A stretch of DNA of 64,000 bases from assembly GCF_021556615.1 (NCBI RefSeq), contig NZ_JAKGGD010000001.1, positions 1 through 64,000 on the forward strand, read 5' to 3'. Below are positions 1 to 8,560 of the stretch, one piece after another (positions within the stretch are counted from its first letter, which is position 1; every line of letters starts with the position of its first letter). Both the position numbers and the translations under genes were made by a program. Origin of the DNA: Paracoccus salsus. Lineage in GTDB: Bacteria > Pseudomonadota > Alphaproteobacteria > Rhodobacterales > Rhodobacteraceae. The notes beneath the pieces were generated by a model that saw only the letters and a program-made list of their open reading frames with translations, was not told the origin of the DNA and did not search any database.

Positions 1-467
1 ATTGGCCGGGCGTAGATGGTGTTTCGGTTCCGGGGCTGCTCTGCAAACTGGATTCCGTTGTCGGTCAAGATGGTGTGGACCTGATAGGGCACCGCTTCGG
101 GCATGTGCTGCAGGAACTCCCAAGCCGTCTTTCTGTCAGCCGTGTCAACGAGTTGGGCGACAGCGAACTTGGACGTCCGGTCGATGCCGACGAAGCGGTA
201 AAGCTTGCCTTCGGCGGTCTGAACCTCGGCAATGTCGATGTGGAAGAAGCCGATGGGATAGCGCTTGAACTTCTGGCGCTTGGGTTTGTCGCCCTCGACG
301 TCCGGCAGGCGCGAGATGCCATGACGCTGTCGGCATCGGTGAAGCGCTGACCGCGTCAGATGCGGGATCGATGACTGCAGCGCATAGAGACAATCGTCCA
401 ATGGCAGTAGCGTGTGCCGCCGGAATGCGACGACCATCGCCTCCTCGGCCTCGGTCAGCACGGTGGA
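1..467 (-). pseudogene. IS481-family transposase remnant, cut by the left edge
   Basis: The complement reads in one frame from about 467 to the edge and resembles the middle of the IS481-type transposases common in Rhodobacteraceae. Visible pieces are STVLTEAEEAMVVAFRRHT, LPLDDCLYAL, HGISRLPDVEG, then the DDE integrase core with FHIDIAEV (first Asp), GIDRTSKFAV and TILTDNGIQF (second Asp). The N-terminal helix-turn-helix expected upstream is not recognisable: similarity stops near 467 and the sequence beyond is unrelated. The third acidic residue would lie outside the window. It is therefore a 5'-truncated copy whose 3' end cannot be judged. It adjoins a decayed phage gene, so the left edge is a site of past insertion. 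Confidence 0.8.
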
Positions 468-711
468 ACCCGACCGGCTCCCCTCGTGATCCCTCGGTCT
501 GATGTAGAGTTTGATCAATCGCGAAGGAGCAGACGATTCGAAAGAGCCGCTTCGGCGCCTCACGGACATTCCGCATTCTCGCGGTGATCGACGATTCAGG
601 CGCGGTGGCTGAAGGCCAGCGGAGGCTCCAGTGGGGCCTCCGCAGCGCCGTGCGCACGATGCGCAAGCATCGGGCCGGGAGAAGAGCTCCCGAGGTGGAC
701 GGATGAGCGAC

Positions 712-885
712 CTACTGACCGCAGGCGTCGGCTTTCCAGTCCAAGAAAATGGCCTCTCGGGGATCGTCGTTTACCGCCGACTGAGCGTTACGGCAGTCCG
801 CGCTTACCTGTCCATCACGGTGCCAACCCCACGCGACAGCGACAACGATGACCGCGGCAACGAAGATGATATTGCGCCCTCGCAT
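712..885 (-). CDS. Small putative membrane protein, unknown function
   Basis: A 57-residue reading frame starting at the ATG of MRGRNIIF. Residues 5-17 form one hydrophobic segment (IIFVAAVIVVAVAWG), followed by a polar tail with two cysteines (ADCRNAQS and the terminal ADACGQ). An upstream in-frame ATG ten codons earlier exists, but CAGGG lies a suitable distance before the chosen start. It sits between an IS remnant and a prophage remnant, so it may be a relic or a chance frame. I do not recognise a family. One transmembrane or signal-anchor protein is all the sequence supports. Confidence 0.3.
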   Translation of the reverse strand: MRGRNIIFVAAVIVVAVAWGWHRDGQVSADCRNAQSAVNDDPREAIFLDWKADACGQ

Positions 886-929
886 CGGATGCCCTGCAAT
901 GCGGTTTGGCCGCAATGTGTGCTGCCTCT

Positions 930-1257
930 ATGCGAGGCGTCAAGCCAAAGCTGGGCAGCGATCAGGAGCCGCGGACGCGCGCGCCGAAGCCGCCCGCCTG
1001 TTTCTCGACCTGCGCCCGCGACGGATGGCGCCGGATCATGCCGACCCTGTTCGGGCGGCGCCTGATCTGTAAAGTCGGTCTGGCCCGGATCGAAACCTAT
1101 TGCGAGATGACGGGCCTGTCCGGCAGATCACCCATGAGCGCCAGCGTGCGGGCGGGCTGATCGACGCGAAGCGGTTCGGCGTCCGGAACCGGGCCGCGCA
1201 CACCCCCCGTCGGATCGCGGCCACCCTCGGGCTTGATCCGGTTCGTCGGGCACGGAT
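930..1257 (+). pseudogene. Phage terminase small subunit, P27 family, frameshifted remnant
   Basis: The first part begins MRGVKPKL and continues with PKPPACFS, WRRIMPTLF and ARIETYCEMTG, the pattern of P27-type terminase small subunits of tailed phages (family form WRRIMP.L..RRILT..DL...ENYC). Near 1105-1125 the match moves to another frame, where VRQI, RFGVRNRAAHTPRRIAATLGL and DPVRRARI follow, matching the C-terminal half (KRHPAFGIQNKAMQTARQ.A..LGLTP.SRSR). A single-base indel between the halves explains this. In a phage this protein recognises DNA for packaging with the large subunit. No large terminase, portal or capsid gene follows, so it is an isolated prophage scar. The exact end is uncertain. 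Confidence 0.65.
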
Positions 1258-1647
1258 CTCCTGCTGCCCGGCATGCTCGCAGCGCAGGCCCGGAAGCACG
1301 TCAAGCGGCCCCGACGCCTGCGAATTGGAGATGCGCCAAGTCCTGAACCATGTCCTTCCGGCCTACGCGGCGCATAGGGTCGAGGAGCCATCGTTTCGAA
1401 GGATCCGGAAAGTCTTGCGCGTCCGGTAGGGCGGCACGAACGACGCGAAGGCGGCACGCGGATCTGTCGCCGAGATCCGGAAGGCCTTCATCGACATCCA
1501 GGGGCACCTGTTCCGTTAGAAGGTCCCGAAAGGCCTCGTTTCCAGGGGAAACGCCTTGTGGCCGAGACAGGCTTTCAGAATGGCCAATTCGATACCCGAA
1601 ATGGCCATTCATTGCCTTCCGTTTCAGAGCACCTCAATCGGTCGTGG
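1258..1647. other. Gene-free stretch after the prophage remnant
   Basis: About 390 bp between the terminase remnant and the stop of nrdJ. Frames are open for 100 codons on each strand, but none has a recognisable domain or a convincing start. One short plus-strand run (EIRKAFIDIQGHLF followed by a stop) looks protein-like and may be another decayed phage piece. No repeat or terminator hairpin was recognised. Confidence 0.4.
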
Positions 1648-3912
1648 CTATTGGCATTTGGAATGGCCGCAACTCGGGCAGGTCATGCAACCTTCGATCA
1701 TCCGCATCCCATATTGGCCGCAGCTGGGACAGGCCGGGCCGCGCGGGCGTTCGCCCACGACCATCGCCTCGGCCTTGGGGTCGGCCTTGAGACCCAGCCC
1801 TTCGCCGGCGAGGAACCCGATCGAGATCATGTGCCGCTCGATCACGCCGCCGATTGCCGCCAGGATCGAAGGCACATAGCGCCCCTGCATCCACGCGCCG
1901 CCGCGCGGATCGAACACCGCCTTCAGTTCCTCGACCACGAAGGACACGTCGCCCCCGCGCCGGAACACGGCGCTGATCATCCGCGTCAGCGCCACGGTCC
2001 AGGCGTAATGCTCCATGTTCTTGGAATTGATGAACACCTCGAAGGGCCGGCGATGTCCGGCCTGCACGATGTCGTTCACGGTGATGTAGATCGCATGCTC
2101 GCTGCCCGGCCATTTCAGCTTGTAGGTCGATCCTTCCAGCGCGGCCGGACGGTCCAGCGGCTCGGTCAGGTAGACGACATCCGCGCCCTGATCGGCCTCG
2201 GGGGTTGTCTCGGTCTTCTCGCTGACCGACAGGACCGAGCCGGTGACATCGTTCGGACGATAGGTGGTGCAGCCCTTGCAGCCCAGATCCCAGGCCGCCA
2301 TGTAGACATCCTTGAATTCCTCGAAGCCGATATCCTGCGGGCAGTTGATGGTCTTGGAAATGCTGCTGTCCACCCATTCCTGCGCGGCGGCCTGCATGGC
2401 GACATGGTCGCGGGGCGCCAGGGTCTGGGCATTCACGAAATAATCGGGAAGCGCCGCATCGCCCTTGAGGTCGCGCCACATCTGCACGGCATAATCCACG
2501 ACCTCTTCCTCGCTGCGCGAGCCGTCCTTCTGCAGGACCTTGCGGCTATAGGCATAGGCGAAGACCGGCTCGATCCCCGAACTGACATTGCCGGCGTAAA
2601 GGCTGATCGTGCCCGTCGGTGCGATGGAGGTCAGCAGGGCGTTGCGAATCCCGTGTTCGGCAATCGCCGCGCGCACATCCTGGTCCATCTTCGCCATGAA
2701 ACCCGATTGCAGATAGCGCTCGGCGTCGAACAGCGGGAAGGCCCCCTTCTCGCGCGCAAGATCGACCGAAGCCAGGTAGGCCGCCCGCGCGATCGCCTTC
2801 ATCCAGACGCGGGTCTGTTCGACCGCATCTGCGGCGCCATAGCGCAAGCCCAGCATCAGCAGCGCATCGGCCAGCCCGGTCACGCCCAGCCCGATCCGGC
2901 GCTTGGCCTGCGCCTCGGCCCTTTGCTGCGGCAGAGGAAACTGCGAGGCGTCCACGACATTGTCCATCATCCGGATCGCGGTCCGGACCAGATCGTCCAG
3001 CGCCTTCGGATCAAGCTCTGCCGCCTCGGTGAAGGGCTGCGTCACCAGCCTTGCCAGGTTGATCGAACCCAGCAGGCAAGCGCCGTAAGGCGGCAGGGGC
3101 TGTTCGCCGCAGGGATTGGTGGCGGCGATGGTTTCCGCATAGTGCAGGTTGTTGGCGTTGTTGATGCGATCGATGAAGATCACGCCGGGTTCGGCAAAAT
3201 CATAGGTCGCGCGCATGATCCGGTTCCACAGATCGCGCGCCTGGACGGTGTGATAGACCCGGCCCCCGAAGGTCAGATCCCACGGTCCGTCCGTCTTCAC
3301 GGCTTCCATGAACGCGTCGGTGACCAGAACCGACAGGTTGAACATCCGCAGCCTTGCGCTGTCCTGCTTGGCCTCGATGAACTGCGCGATATCGGGATGG
3401 TCGCAGCGCATCGTGGCCATCATCGCACCGCGGCGCGACCCGGCCGACATGATCGTGCGGCACATCGCGTCCCACACGTCCATGAAGGACAGCGGGCCGG
3501 ATGCATCGGCGGCCACACCCTTCACTTCGGCCCCGCGCGGGCGGATGGTGCTGAAATCATAACCGATCCCGCCGCCCTGCTGCATCGTCAGGGCGGCCTC
3601 CTTCAACATCTCGAAGATGCCGCCCATGCTGTCGGGAATGGTGCCCATGACAAAGCAGTTGAACAGCGTCACCGCGCGACCGGTCCCGGCGCCCGCAAGG
3701 ATACGGCCGGCGGGCAGGAACCTGAAATCCTCGAGCGCGGTGTAGAACCGCTCCTCCCATTCGGCCGGGTCCTTCTCGACCCGCGCAAGATCGCGCGCGA
3801 CGCGCCGCCAGCTATCCTCGACCGAGGCATCGATCGGCTGCCCCTCGGCGTCCTTCATCCGGTATTTCATGTCCCAGATCTGTTCGGCGATGGGGGCGGC
3901 AAAGCGACTCAT
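1648..3912 (-). CDS. nrdJ: Adenosylcobalamin-dependent (class II) ribonucleotide reductase
   Basis: A 754-residue class II ribonucleotide reductase, which makes deoxyribonucleotides using a radical generated from adenosylcobalamin and so works with or without oxygen. Visible motifs are FNCFVMG (about 84-90), FNLSVLVTD (191-199), the active-site NPCGEQ (266-271) and GACLLGSINLARL. The C-terminus carries a cysteine cluster (CPSCGQYG and CMTCPSCGHSKC), the zinc-ribbon or redox-relay tail seen in this branch. The start is the ATG at 3912, preceded by AAGGA at good spacing; an in-frame extension upstream overlaps olsA antisense and lacks support. No class I nrdAB or class III genes lie in the window. 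Its convergent neighbour is mobile-element debris. Confidence 0.95.
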   Translation of the reverse strand: MSRFAAPIAEQIWDMKYRMKDAEGQPIDASVEDSWRRVARDLARVEKDPAEWEERFYTALEDFRFLPAGRILAGAGTGRAVTLFNCFVMGTIPDSMGGIFEMLKEAALTMQQGGGIGYDFSTIRPRGAEVKGVAADASGPLSFMDVWDAMCRTIMSAGSRRGAMMATMRCDHPDIAQFIEAKQDSARLRMFNLSVLVTDAFMEAVKTDGPWDLTFGGRVYHTVQARDLWNRIMRATYDFAEPGVIFIDRINNANNLHYAETIAATNPCGEQPLPPYGACLLGSINLARLVTQPFTEAAELDPKALDDLVRTAIRMMDNVVDASQFPLPQQRAEAQAKRRIGLGVTGLADALLMLGLRYGAADAVEQTRVWMKAIARAAYLASVDLAREKGAFPLFDAERYLQSGFMAKMDQDVRAAIAEHGIRNALLTSIAPTGTISLYAGNVSSGIEPVFAYAYSRKVLQKDGSRSEEEVVDYAVQMWRDLKGDAALPDYFVNAQTLAPRDHVAMQAAAQEWVDSSISKTINCPQDIGFEEFKDVYMAAWDLGCKGCTTYRPNDVTGSVLSVSEKTETTPEADQGADVVYLTEPLDRPAALEGSTYKLKWPGSEHAIYITVNDIVQAGHRRPFEVFINSKNMEHYAWTVALTRMISAVFRRGGDVSFVVEELKAVFDPRGGAWMQGRYVPSILAAIGGVIERHMISIGFLAGEGLGLKADPKAEAMVVGERPRGPACPSCGQYGMRMIEGCMTCPSCGHSKCQ

Positions 3913-3974
3913 GAGGGCATTCCTTGGTGGCGGGGACGGTAAACCATACCAGATATTGTCGGCGCGGCGTAGCT

Positions 3975-4841
3975 TCAAGCCGAATCTGCGCGGCGAATCT
4001 TCTGCGCGACGCCGTTCCGGACCGCGATCTCTGTCTTCTGCGCCAGCGTCTTGCGGGTTTCCCCGGCCACCGGAATCGCGGGGTGCAGCACCACCTCGGC
4101 GCAGCCTTGCCGCGGCGCCGACAGAACCGCCAGCAGATGGTCGGCCAGCGACATGTCGGCCCACCAGCCATAGAATCGCGGATCGGCGCCGGCGGGTGCG
4201 TGATAGACCACGCTCATCGGCTGGATTGCCAGTCCGACCGGCAGGTCGGGGTCCAGAAAGGCCTGGAACAGCGTCGGCTTGAACGGCAGCACGCGGCGGC
4301 CATCGGTCGATGTGCCCTCGGGAAAGAACAGCAGCCGGTGCCCGGCGCGGAGGCGCGCGGCGAACTCGCGGGCCTGGCCGCGGGCGAGCTTCGGGTCGCG
4401 GACGACGAAATGCGTGTTCGTCACGGCGGTCAGGATATTGATGCCCGGCCAGGTCTTCACTTCGGACTTGCTGACGAAAAACACCGGCAGCGCGGCGTTC
4501 ATGGTCAGGATGTCCAGCCAGCTGCAATGATTGGCGACCAGCGCGCCCGGCCCGCGCATCGGCTGGCCCTCGCGGCGCCAGCGCAAGCCGATGCAGGCCA
4601 GCACCAGGCGGCAGGTCAGGCGCACATGCGGCCCGGTCCAGGGGCGGCGCGGCCCGTGCAGCAGGCGCTCGGCCACGCGCAGCGGCAGAATCAGGATCAC
4701 GCCGACCAGCAGCACAAGCACGGCGGGCAGGCCCCGCCGAATGACCCGCCACCAACCGGCGAGGCCCTGCGGTCGCGGCAGCGCCGGTGTCTCGACCTCG
4801 CGCCATGTGGCCGCCCCGCGTCCGGGGTCACCCTGCGCCAT
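3975..4841 (-). CDS. olsA: Lysophospholipid acyltransferase of ornithine-lipid synthesis (OlsA/PlsC type)
   Basis: A 288-residue membrane acyltransferase. It has an N-terminal hydrophobic segment (AVLVLLVGVILILPL, about 40-54), the acyltransferase motif NHCSWLD (NHX4D) and FFPEGTSTDG (the second substrate-binding motif). PlsC enzymes acylate lyso-lipids. Because it directly follows and overlaps an ornithine N-acyltransferase gene by one base (TAATG), the likely role is O-acylation of lyso-ornithine lipid, the OlsA step, at the inner membrane. Ornithine lipids are phosphorus-free membrane lipids of many alphaproteobacteria. A role as a general 1-acylglycerol-3-phosphate acyltransferase cannot be excluded from sequence alone. 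Confidence 0.85.
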   Translation of the reverse strand: MAQGDPGRGAATWREVETPALPRPQGLAGWWRVIRRGLPAVLVLLVGVILILPLRVAERLLHGPRRPWTGPHVRLTCRLVLACIGLRWRREGQPMRGPGALVANHCSWLDILTMNAALPVFFVSKSEVKTWPGINILTAVTNTHFVVRDPKLARGQAREFAARLRAGHRLLFFPEGTSTDGRRVLPFKPTLFQAFLDPDLPVGLAIQPMSVVYHAPAGADPRFYGWWADMSLADHLLAVLSAPRQGCAEVVLHPAIPVAGETRKTLAQKTEIAVRNGVAQKIRRADSA

Positions 4842-5620
4842 TATCCCTGCCAGCGACTTTCATAGAACTTGCGATGCTTGTCCGACATCGCCTTGGTGTC
4901 CATCAGCAGGAAAACATCGGTCGTGTTGAAGTCGTGGTCGAGATAGGCCCCCTCGCCCACCAGCCCGCCAAGCCGCAGATAGGCCTTGATCAATGCTGGC
5001 ATCGCGACCAGCGCCTCGCGCCGGTCCAGCCTCTCGGGCGGGATCAGATCCATGCGCTGAAACCCGTCCGCACGGGCCACCGGCCGCAGCGCATCGGGCG
5101 CGAGATGGTGATGGTGCAACCAGCTGAGCGAGGGCGCCAAGGTCTGGATATCGGTGCCGTGAAAGCTCGCCACCCCGAACAGCACCTCGATTCCCAGTTC
5201 CAGAACGTAATCGGCCAGCGAATTCCACAACAGGAACATCCCGGACCCGCCGCGATAGGCCGGATCGATGCAGGAACGGCCCAGTTCCAGAAGCTTGCGG
5301 CCCGAGTTCCGCAGCACCGTCAGATCGTATTCGCCATCGCAATAGAAGCGCCCGAATTCCTCGGCCCGCGTTCCCGGCAACAGGCGATAGACGCCGACGA
5401 CGTGATCGAGAGCCTCGGCCGAACGCCGCCGGTCGATCAGGCAAAGATGATCGACGACGGGATCGAACTCGTCGCGTTCCAGGCGGGCCTCGTGATCGAC
5501 AAGCGGCCCGGTGCCGCCCAACTCTTCCACGAAGACCCGATAGCGCAGCCGCTGCGCGGCCAGAAGATCACGTTCTGACGTGGCGATGCGGATGTCGAAA
5601 TAGGAGGTGTCGGACTTCAT
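4841..5620 (-). CDS. olsB: L-ornithine N(alpha)-acyltransferase
   Basis: A 259-residue GNAT-fold acyltransferase matching OlsB, which transfers a 3-hydroxyacyl group from ACP to the alpha-amino group of ornithine. Recognisable blocks are AAQRLRYRVFVEELG, DEFDPVVDHLCL, VVGVYRLLPG, LELGRSCIDPAYR and GLVGEGAYLDHDFNTTDVFLLMD. The start is the ATG at 5620 (MKSDTSYF), which has GAAGG eight to nine bases upstream; a longer in-frame extension reads as non-conserved sequence. Its stop overlaps the start of olsA, so both are translated from one message and together complete ornithine-lipid synthesis. Confidence 0.92.
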   Translation of the reverse strand: MKSDTSYFDIRIATSERDLLAAQRLRYRVFVEELGGTGPLVDHEARLERDEFDPVVDHLCLIDRRRSAEALDHVVGVYRLLPGTRAEEFGRFYCDGEYDLTVLRNSGRKLLELGRSCIDPAYRGGSGMFLLWNSLADYVLELGIEVLFGVASFHGTDIQTLAPSLSWLHHHHLAPDALRPVARADGFQRMDLIPPERLDRREALVAMPALIKAYLRLGGLVGEGAYLDHDFNTTDVFLLMDTKAMSDKHRKFYESRWQG

Positions 5621-5776
5621 GCGGCCTTCATGCTGAAAGGAAGGGTCGGCGCGCGCCTGTCTAGAGGCAGGTCGGCGCCATTGCAACACAGGCCGCACGC
5701 CCCGCGACCCGGCTTCGAAGGAGGGACTTGCATAATGCAATTCGAGGTTGCATTTTTGGTCCATGATTAACCAATA

Positions 5777-5962
5777 TCACCGATCATCCAGCCGCACGAT
5801 CTGCAAGGACACCTTGCGACCGTCGATGACCTGCTTTCCCGTCTCGGCGAAGTTCACGGTGATGCGGTTTCCGATCCGCGACTGGACCTGCCCTTCGCCC
5901 CATTCCGGAGCACCGGGATGGCGGACGATCATTCCGGGTTCCAGCATCTCGTTCACGTCCAA
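5777..5962 (-). CDS. DUF3553 domain-containing small protein
   Basis: A 61-residue protein matching the DUF3553 family: LEPGMIVRHPGAPEWGEGQVQS, then NRITVNFAETGKQVIDG and VSLQIV. The pattern resembles a small SH3-like beta-barrel, as also appended to some helicases in this lineage. Its biochemical role is unknown. It diverges from chpT, with only 33 bp between the two starts, so the promoters must overlap. No signal peptide or membrane segment is visible. Confidence 0.85.
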   Translation of the reverse strand: MDVNEMLEPGMIVRHPGAPEWGEGQVQSRIGNRITVNFAETGKQVIDGRKVSLQIVRLDDR

Positions 5963-5995
5963 CTCTCCGTTCCGCTCGACGAAAGGTAGCCCTGC

Positions 5996-6628
5996 ATGAC
6001 TCTCGACACAACGCGCATCTCGCCGGGCGATCTGGCGGCGTTGCTGGGATCACGGCTGTGCCACGACCTGATCTCGCCACTTGGCGCGATCGGCAACGGG
6101 GTGGAGCTGCTCGAGATGTCACCCGACTATCCCGGCGTCTCGAACAGTCCCGAACTGCAGTTGATCGCCGAATCGGTCAAGGCCGCACGGGCGAGGATCC
6201 AGGCATTCCGGATGGCATTCGGGCAAGCGCAGGGCGACCAGAGGATTGCCCGCGCCGAGCTGCTGCGGCTGCTGGAGGGCGTCTCGTCGCAGGGCCGGCT
6301 GCGGATCGAGCTTGAGGCCGATGGCGATTTTGCCCGGATCGAGATCCGGATGGTCATGCTGGCGCTGATGTGCATGGAAACCGCCATGCCCTGGGGCGGA
6401 CGGGTGCTGGTGCTGCGCAAGCTGCCGGGCTGGCGCCTGATCTCGGAATCCGATCGGATGCGGCCCGATCCGGCGCTGTGGTCATGGCTTGGCCCGGACG
6501 CCGAGGGTCCGGCCCGGCCACCTGCCCCCTCGGAGGTGCAGTTCGCCCTGATGGCCGAGGCCGCGCGCGGCGCAGGCCGCAGGCTCAGCTGGGACATGGA
6601 CGAGAAAGGCGCCGAGATCGCCTTCTGA
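5996..6628 (+). CDS. chpT: Histidine phosphotransferase ChpT of the CtrA phosphorelay
   Basis: A 210-residue protein with the ChpT signature SRLCHDLISPLGAIGNGVELLE; His23 is the expected phosphorylated residue. In alphaproteobacteria ChpT passes phosphate from the hybrid kinase CckA to the response regulators CtrA and CpdR, controlling cell cycle or, in Rhodobacteraceae, motility and gene transfer agent genes. The C-terminal half resembles a degenerate HATPase fold and lacks clear ATP-binding boxes, as is normal for this family. cckA and ctrA are not in the window. It stands alone, diverging from the DUF3553 gene. Confidence 0.9.
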   Translation: MTLDTTRISPGDLAALLGSRLCHDLISPLGAIGNGVELLEMSPDYPGVSNSPELQLIAESVKAARARIQAFRMAFGQAQGDQRIARAELLRLLEGVSSQGRLRIELEADGDFARIEIRMVMLALMCMETAMPWGGRVLVLRKLPGWRLISESDRMRPDPALWSWLGPDAEGPARPPAPSEVQFALMAEAARGAGRRLSWDMDEKGAEIAF

Positions 6629-6636
6629 TCCCGCGA

Positions 6637-7905
6637 TCAGGCCCGGATCGTCCCGTCGCCGATCACCAGATACTTGAAGCTGGTCAACTGCTCGGCCCCG
6701 ACCGGACCGCGCGCATGCAGCTTGCCGGTGGCGATTCCGATCTCGGCGCCCATGCCGAATTCGCCGCCATCGGCAAACTGGGTCGAGGCGTTGCGCATCA
6801 GGATCGCGCTGTCCAGACCGGCAAGGAAGCGGTCGGCGGTGGCATCGTTCTCGGTCAGGATCGACTCGGTGTGCTGACTGCCGAAACGCCGGATATGCGC
6901 GATCGCACCCTCGACCCCGTCAACCAGCCTTGCGGCGATGATGCTGTCCAGGAATTCCCTGCCGAAATCATCCTCCCCCGCAGCCACGGTTCCCGCGATC
7001 CGGGCCAGTTCGCCCGCGGCACGCACCTCGACCCCGGCTTCCAGCAAGGACCCGATCAGCAGTTCGCGAAGGGCCGGATCGGCCGCGCTGTCGATCAGCA
7101 GGCACTCTGCCGCCCCGCAGATCCCGGTTCGCCTGGTCTTTGCGTTCACCACGACCCGACGCGCCTTTTCAGGGTCGGCGTCGCGGTCGGCATAGATGTG
7201 GCAGATGCCTTCGAGATGCGCGAAGACCGGCACGCGCGCTTCGCGCTGCACCAGCCCGACCAGACCCTTTCCGCCGCGCGGGATGATCACGTCGATCAGA
7301 CCCTGCGCCTGCAGCATCGCGCTGACCGCGGCCCGGTCGCGGGTCGGCACCAGCTGGATCGCCGCCTCGGGCAGCCCGGCCTCGCGCAGCCCCTGCAGCA
7401 TGCAGCCATGGATTGCCTGGCTGGAATGCAGGCTCTCGGACCCGCCCCGCAAGATGACCGCGTTTCCGGCCTTCAGCGCCAGCGCGCCTGCGTCCGCGGT
7501 CACGTTCGGCCGGCTTTCGTAGATCACGCCGATGACCCCGATCGGCGTGCGCACCCGCCGGATATGCAGACCGTTGGGCCGGTCCCATTCGGCCAGGACC
7601 TCACCGACCGGATCGCGCTGCCGGGCAACGGCACGCAGCCCGTCCTCGATCCCGCGCAGCCGGTCCTCGTCCAGCTTCAGCCGATCCAGCATCGCTTCCG
7701 ACAGCCCTTTCTGCCGGCCGAATTCCAGGTCGCGCGCATTGGCTTCCAGGATCGCCGGCACGTTCGCGTGGATCGCCTCGGCCGCGCCGATCAGCGCGGC
7801 ACGCTTGGTGTCCGCCGACGCCACCGCCAGATCCACGGCCGCCTCGCGCGCGGCACGGCCCATATGTTCGATCAGCGCCCCTGCGTCGTCCATGTCCCTC
7901 ATCAT
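6637..7905 (-). CDS. proA: Glutamate-5-semialdehyde dehydrogenase (gamma-glutamyl phosphate reductase)
   Basis: A 422-residue enzyme of proline synthesis that reduces gamma-glutamyl phosphate to glutamate semialdehyde with NADPH. Visible motifs are [34 protein letters not shown] split over the cofactor-binding region, the catalytic-cysteine region [14 protein letters not shown], and the C-terminal [19 protein letters not shown] block (here [15 protein letters not shown]). Length is typical. In this lineage proB often lies upstream, but here about 300 bp without a gene and then tRNA genes precede the start, so proA appears monocistronic. It converges on chpT with an 8-bp gap. Confidence 0.95.
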   Translation of the reverse strand: MMRDMDDAGALIEHMGRAAREAAVDLAVASADTKRAALIGAAEAIHANVPAILEANARDLEFGRQKGLSEAMLDRLKLDEDRLRGIEDGLRAVARQRDPVGEVLAEWDRPNGLHIRRVRTPIGVIGVIYESRPNVTADAGALALKAGNAVILRGGSESLHSSQAIHGCMLQGLREAGLPEAAIQLVPTRDRAAVSAMLQAQGLIDVIIPRGGKGLVGLVQREARVPVFAHLEGICHIYADRDADPEKARRVVVNAKTRRTGICGAAECLLIDSAADPALRELLIGSLLEAGVEVRAAGELARIAGTVAAGEDDFGREFLDSIIAARLVDGVEGAIAHIRRFGSQHTESILTENDATADRFLAGLDSAILMRNASTQFADGGEFGMGAEIGIATGKLHARGPVGAEQLTSFKYLVIGDGTIRA

Positions 7906-8206
7906 CCTTCGCTCGCGATCCGCAAATCCGTCTTCGGCCGCGACGCCAGATTTTTGCGCCGCGATCCTCCATAGCCAATCCGGCGCGGCGACAGGAGTCC
8001 CAATATGCGTCCGGTCGGCTGACAGCGACGGACCCGCGTCACCTGCCCTGTTCGAAGAATATCCCGGAGAGCGTCGTCATGACGGGGGACAGCGCCCGCC
8101 TCTTGCCTCGCCGCTGGCCCGCCCGGAACCGATCCCGAAATCGATGACGGCGCAAGCAGCGGCTGACAGCGGTGCAGCAGTCGGAGGAGTTCAGCAGGAA
8201 TGGAAA
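7906..8206. other. Gene-free stretch between proA and tRNA-Asp
   Basis: About 300 bp with no recognisable gene. It should contain the proA promoter on the minus strand. I saw no clear hairpin, repeat or operator. Confidence 0.4.
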
Positions 8207-8283
8207 TGGCGCGGTTGACGGGGCTCGAACCCGCGACCCCCGGCGTGACAGGCCGGTACTCTAACCAACTGAGCTACAACCGC
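8207..8283 (-). tRNA. tRNA-Asp (GTC), copy A
   Basis: The complement folds as a 77-nt tRNA with acceptor GCGGTTG/CAACCGC, D-loop AGTTGGTTA, anticodon stem CCGGC/GCCGG with loop CTGTCAC (anticodon GTC), T-arm GGGTTCGAGCCC, discriminator G and an encoded CCA. It is identical to the second copy 105 bp away, so the pair arose by duplication or is kept uniform by gene conversion. Confidence 0.97.
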
Positions 8284-8311
8284 GCATAGATCCGGGCGAA
8301 CAAGGTGCAAG

Positions 8312-8388
8312 TGGCGCGGTTGACGGGGCTCGAACCCGCGACCCCCGGCGTGACAGGCCGGTACTCTAACCAACTGAGCTACAACCGC
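8312..8388 (-). tRNA. tRNA-Asp (GTC), copy B
   Basis: A second 77-nt tRNA-Asp identical over its full length, including the encoded CCA, to the copy at 8207-8283. On the minus strand this copy is upstream; only 28 bp separate them, so both are probably cut from one transcript. Confidence 0.97.
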
Positions 8389-8470
8389 ACACTTACCTTC
8401 CCCGGCCGATCGCCCGCCGGGGTGAGAGGCGGTTTACGCAGACCGCATCGGCGCGTCAAGAGAGCAGGCG

Positions 8471-8506
8471 AAAAAACATCCGCCCGCCGGCAACGCGGCG
8501 GGCGGA
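8471..8506 (-). terminator. Rho-independent terminator of the PRC-barrel gene
   Basis: On the minus strand an 11-bp perfect stem (TCCGCCCGCCG with CGGCGGGCGGA around a 6-nt loop) is followed after two bases by six T residues. It lies about 55 bp beyond the stop of the PRC-barrel gene and separates it from the tRNA genes. Confidence 0.88.
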
Positions 8507-8560
8507 CAGGACCTCACATCCTGCAAGTCCGGGGCGCCCCGGGCGCCGCGGTCGGAAAAC

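Noticed and set aside
1558..3942. A 794-codon open frame antisense to nrdJ
   Set aside because: It mirrors the reductase gene codon by codon, is rich in Arg/His/Gly and has no domain. High-GC genes commonly leave such open antisense frames.
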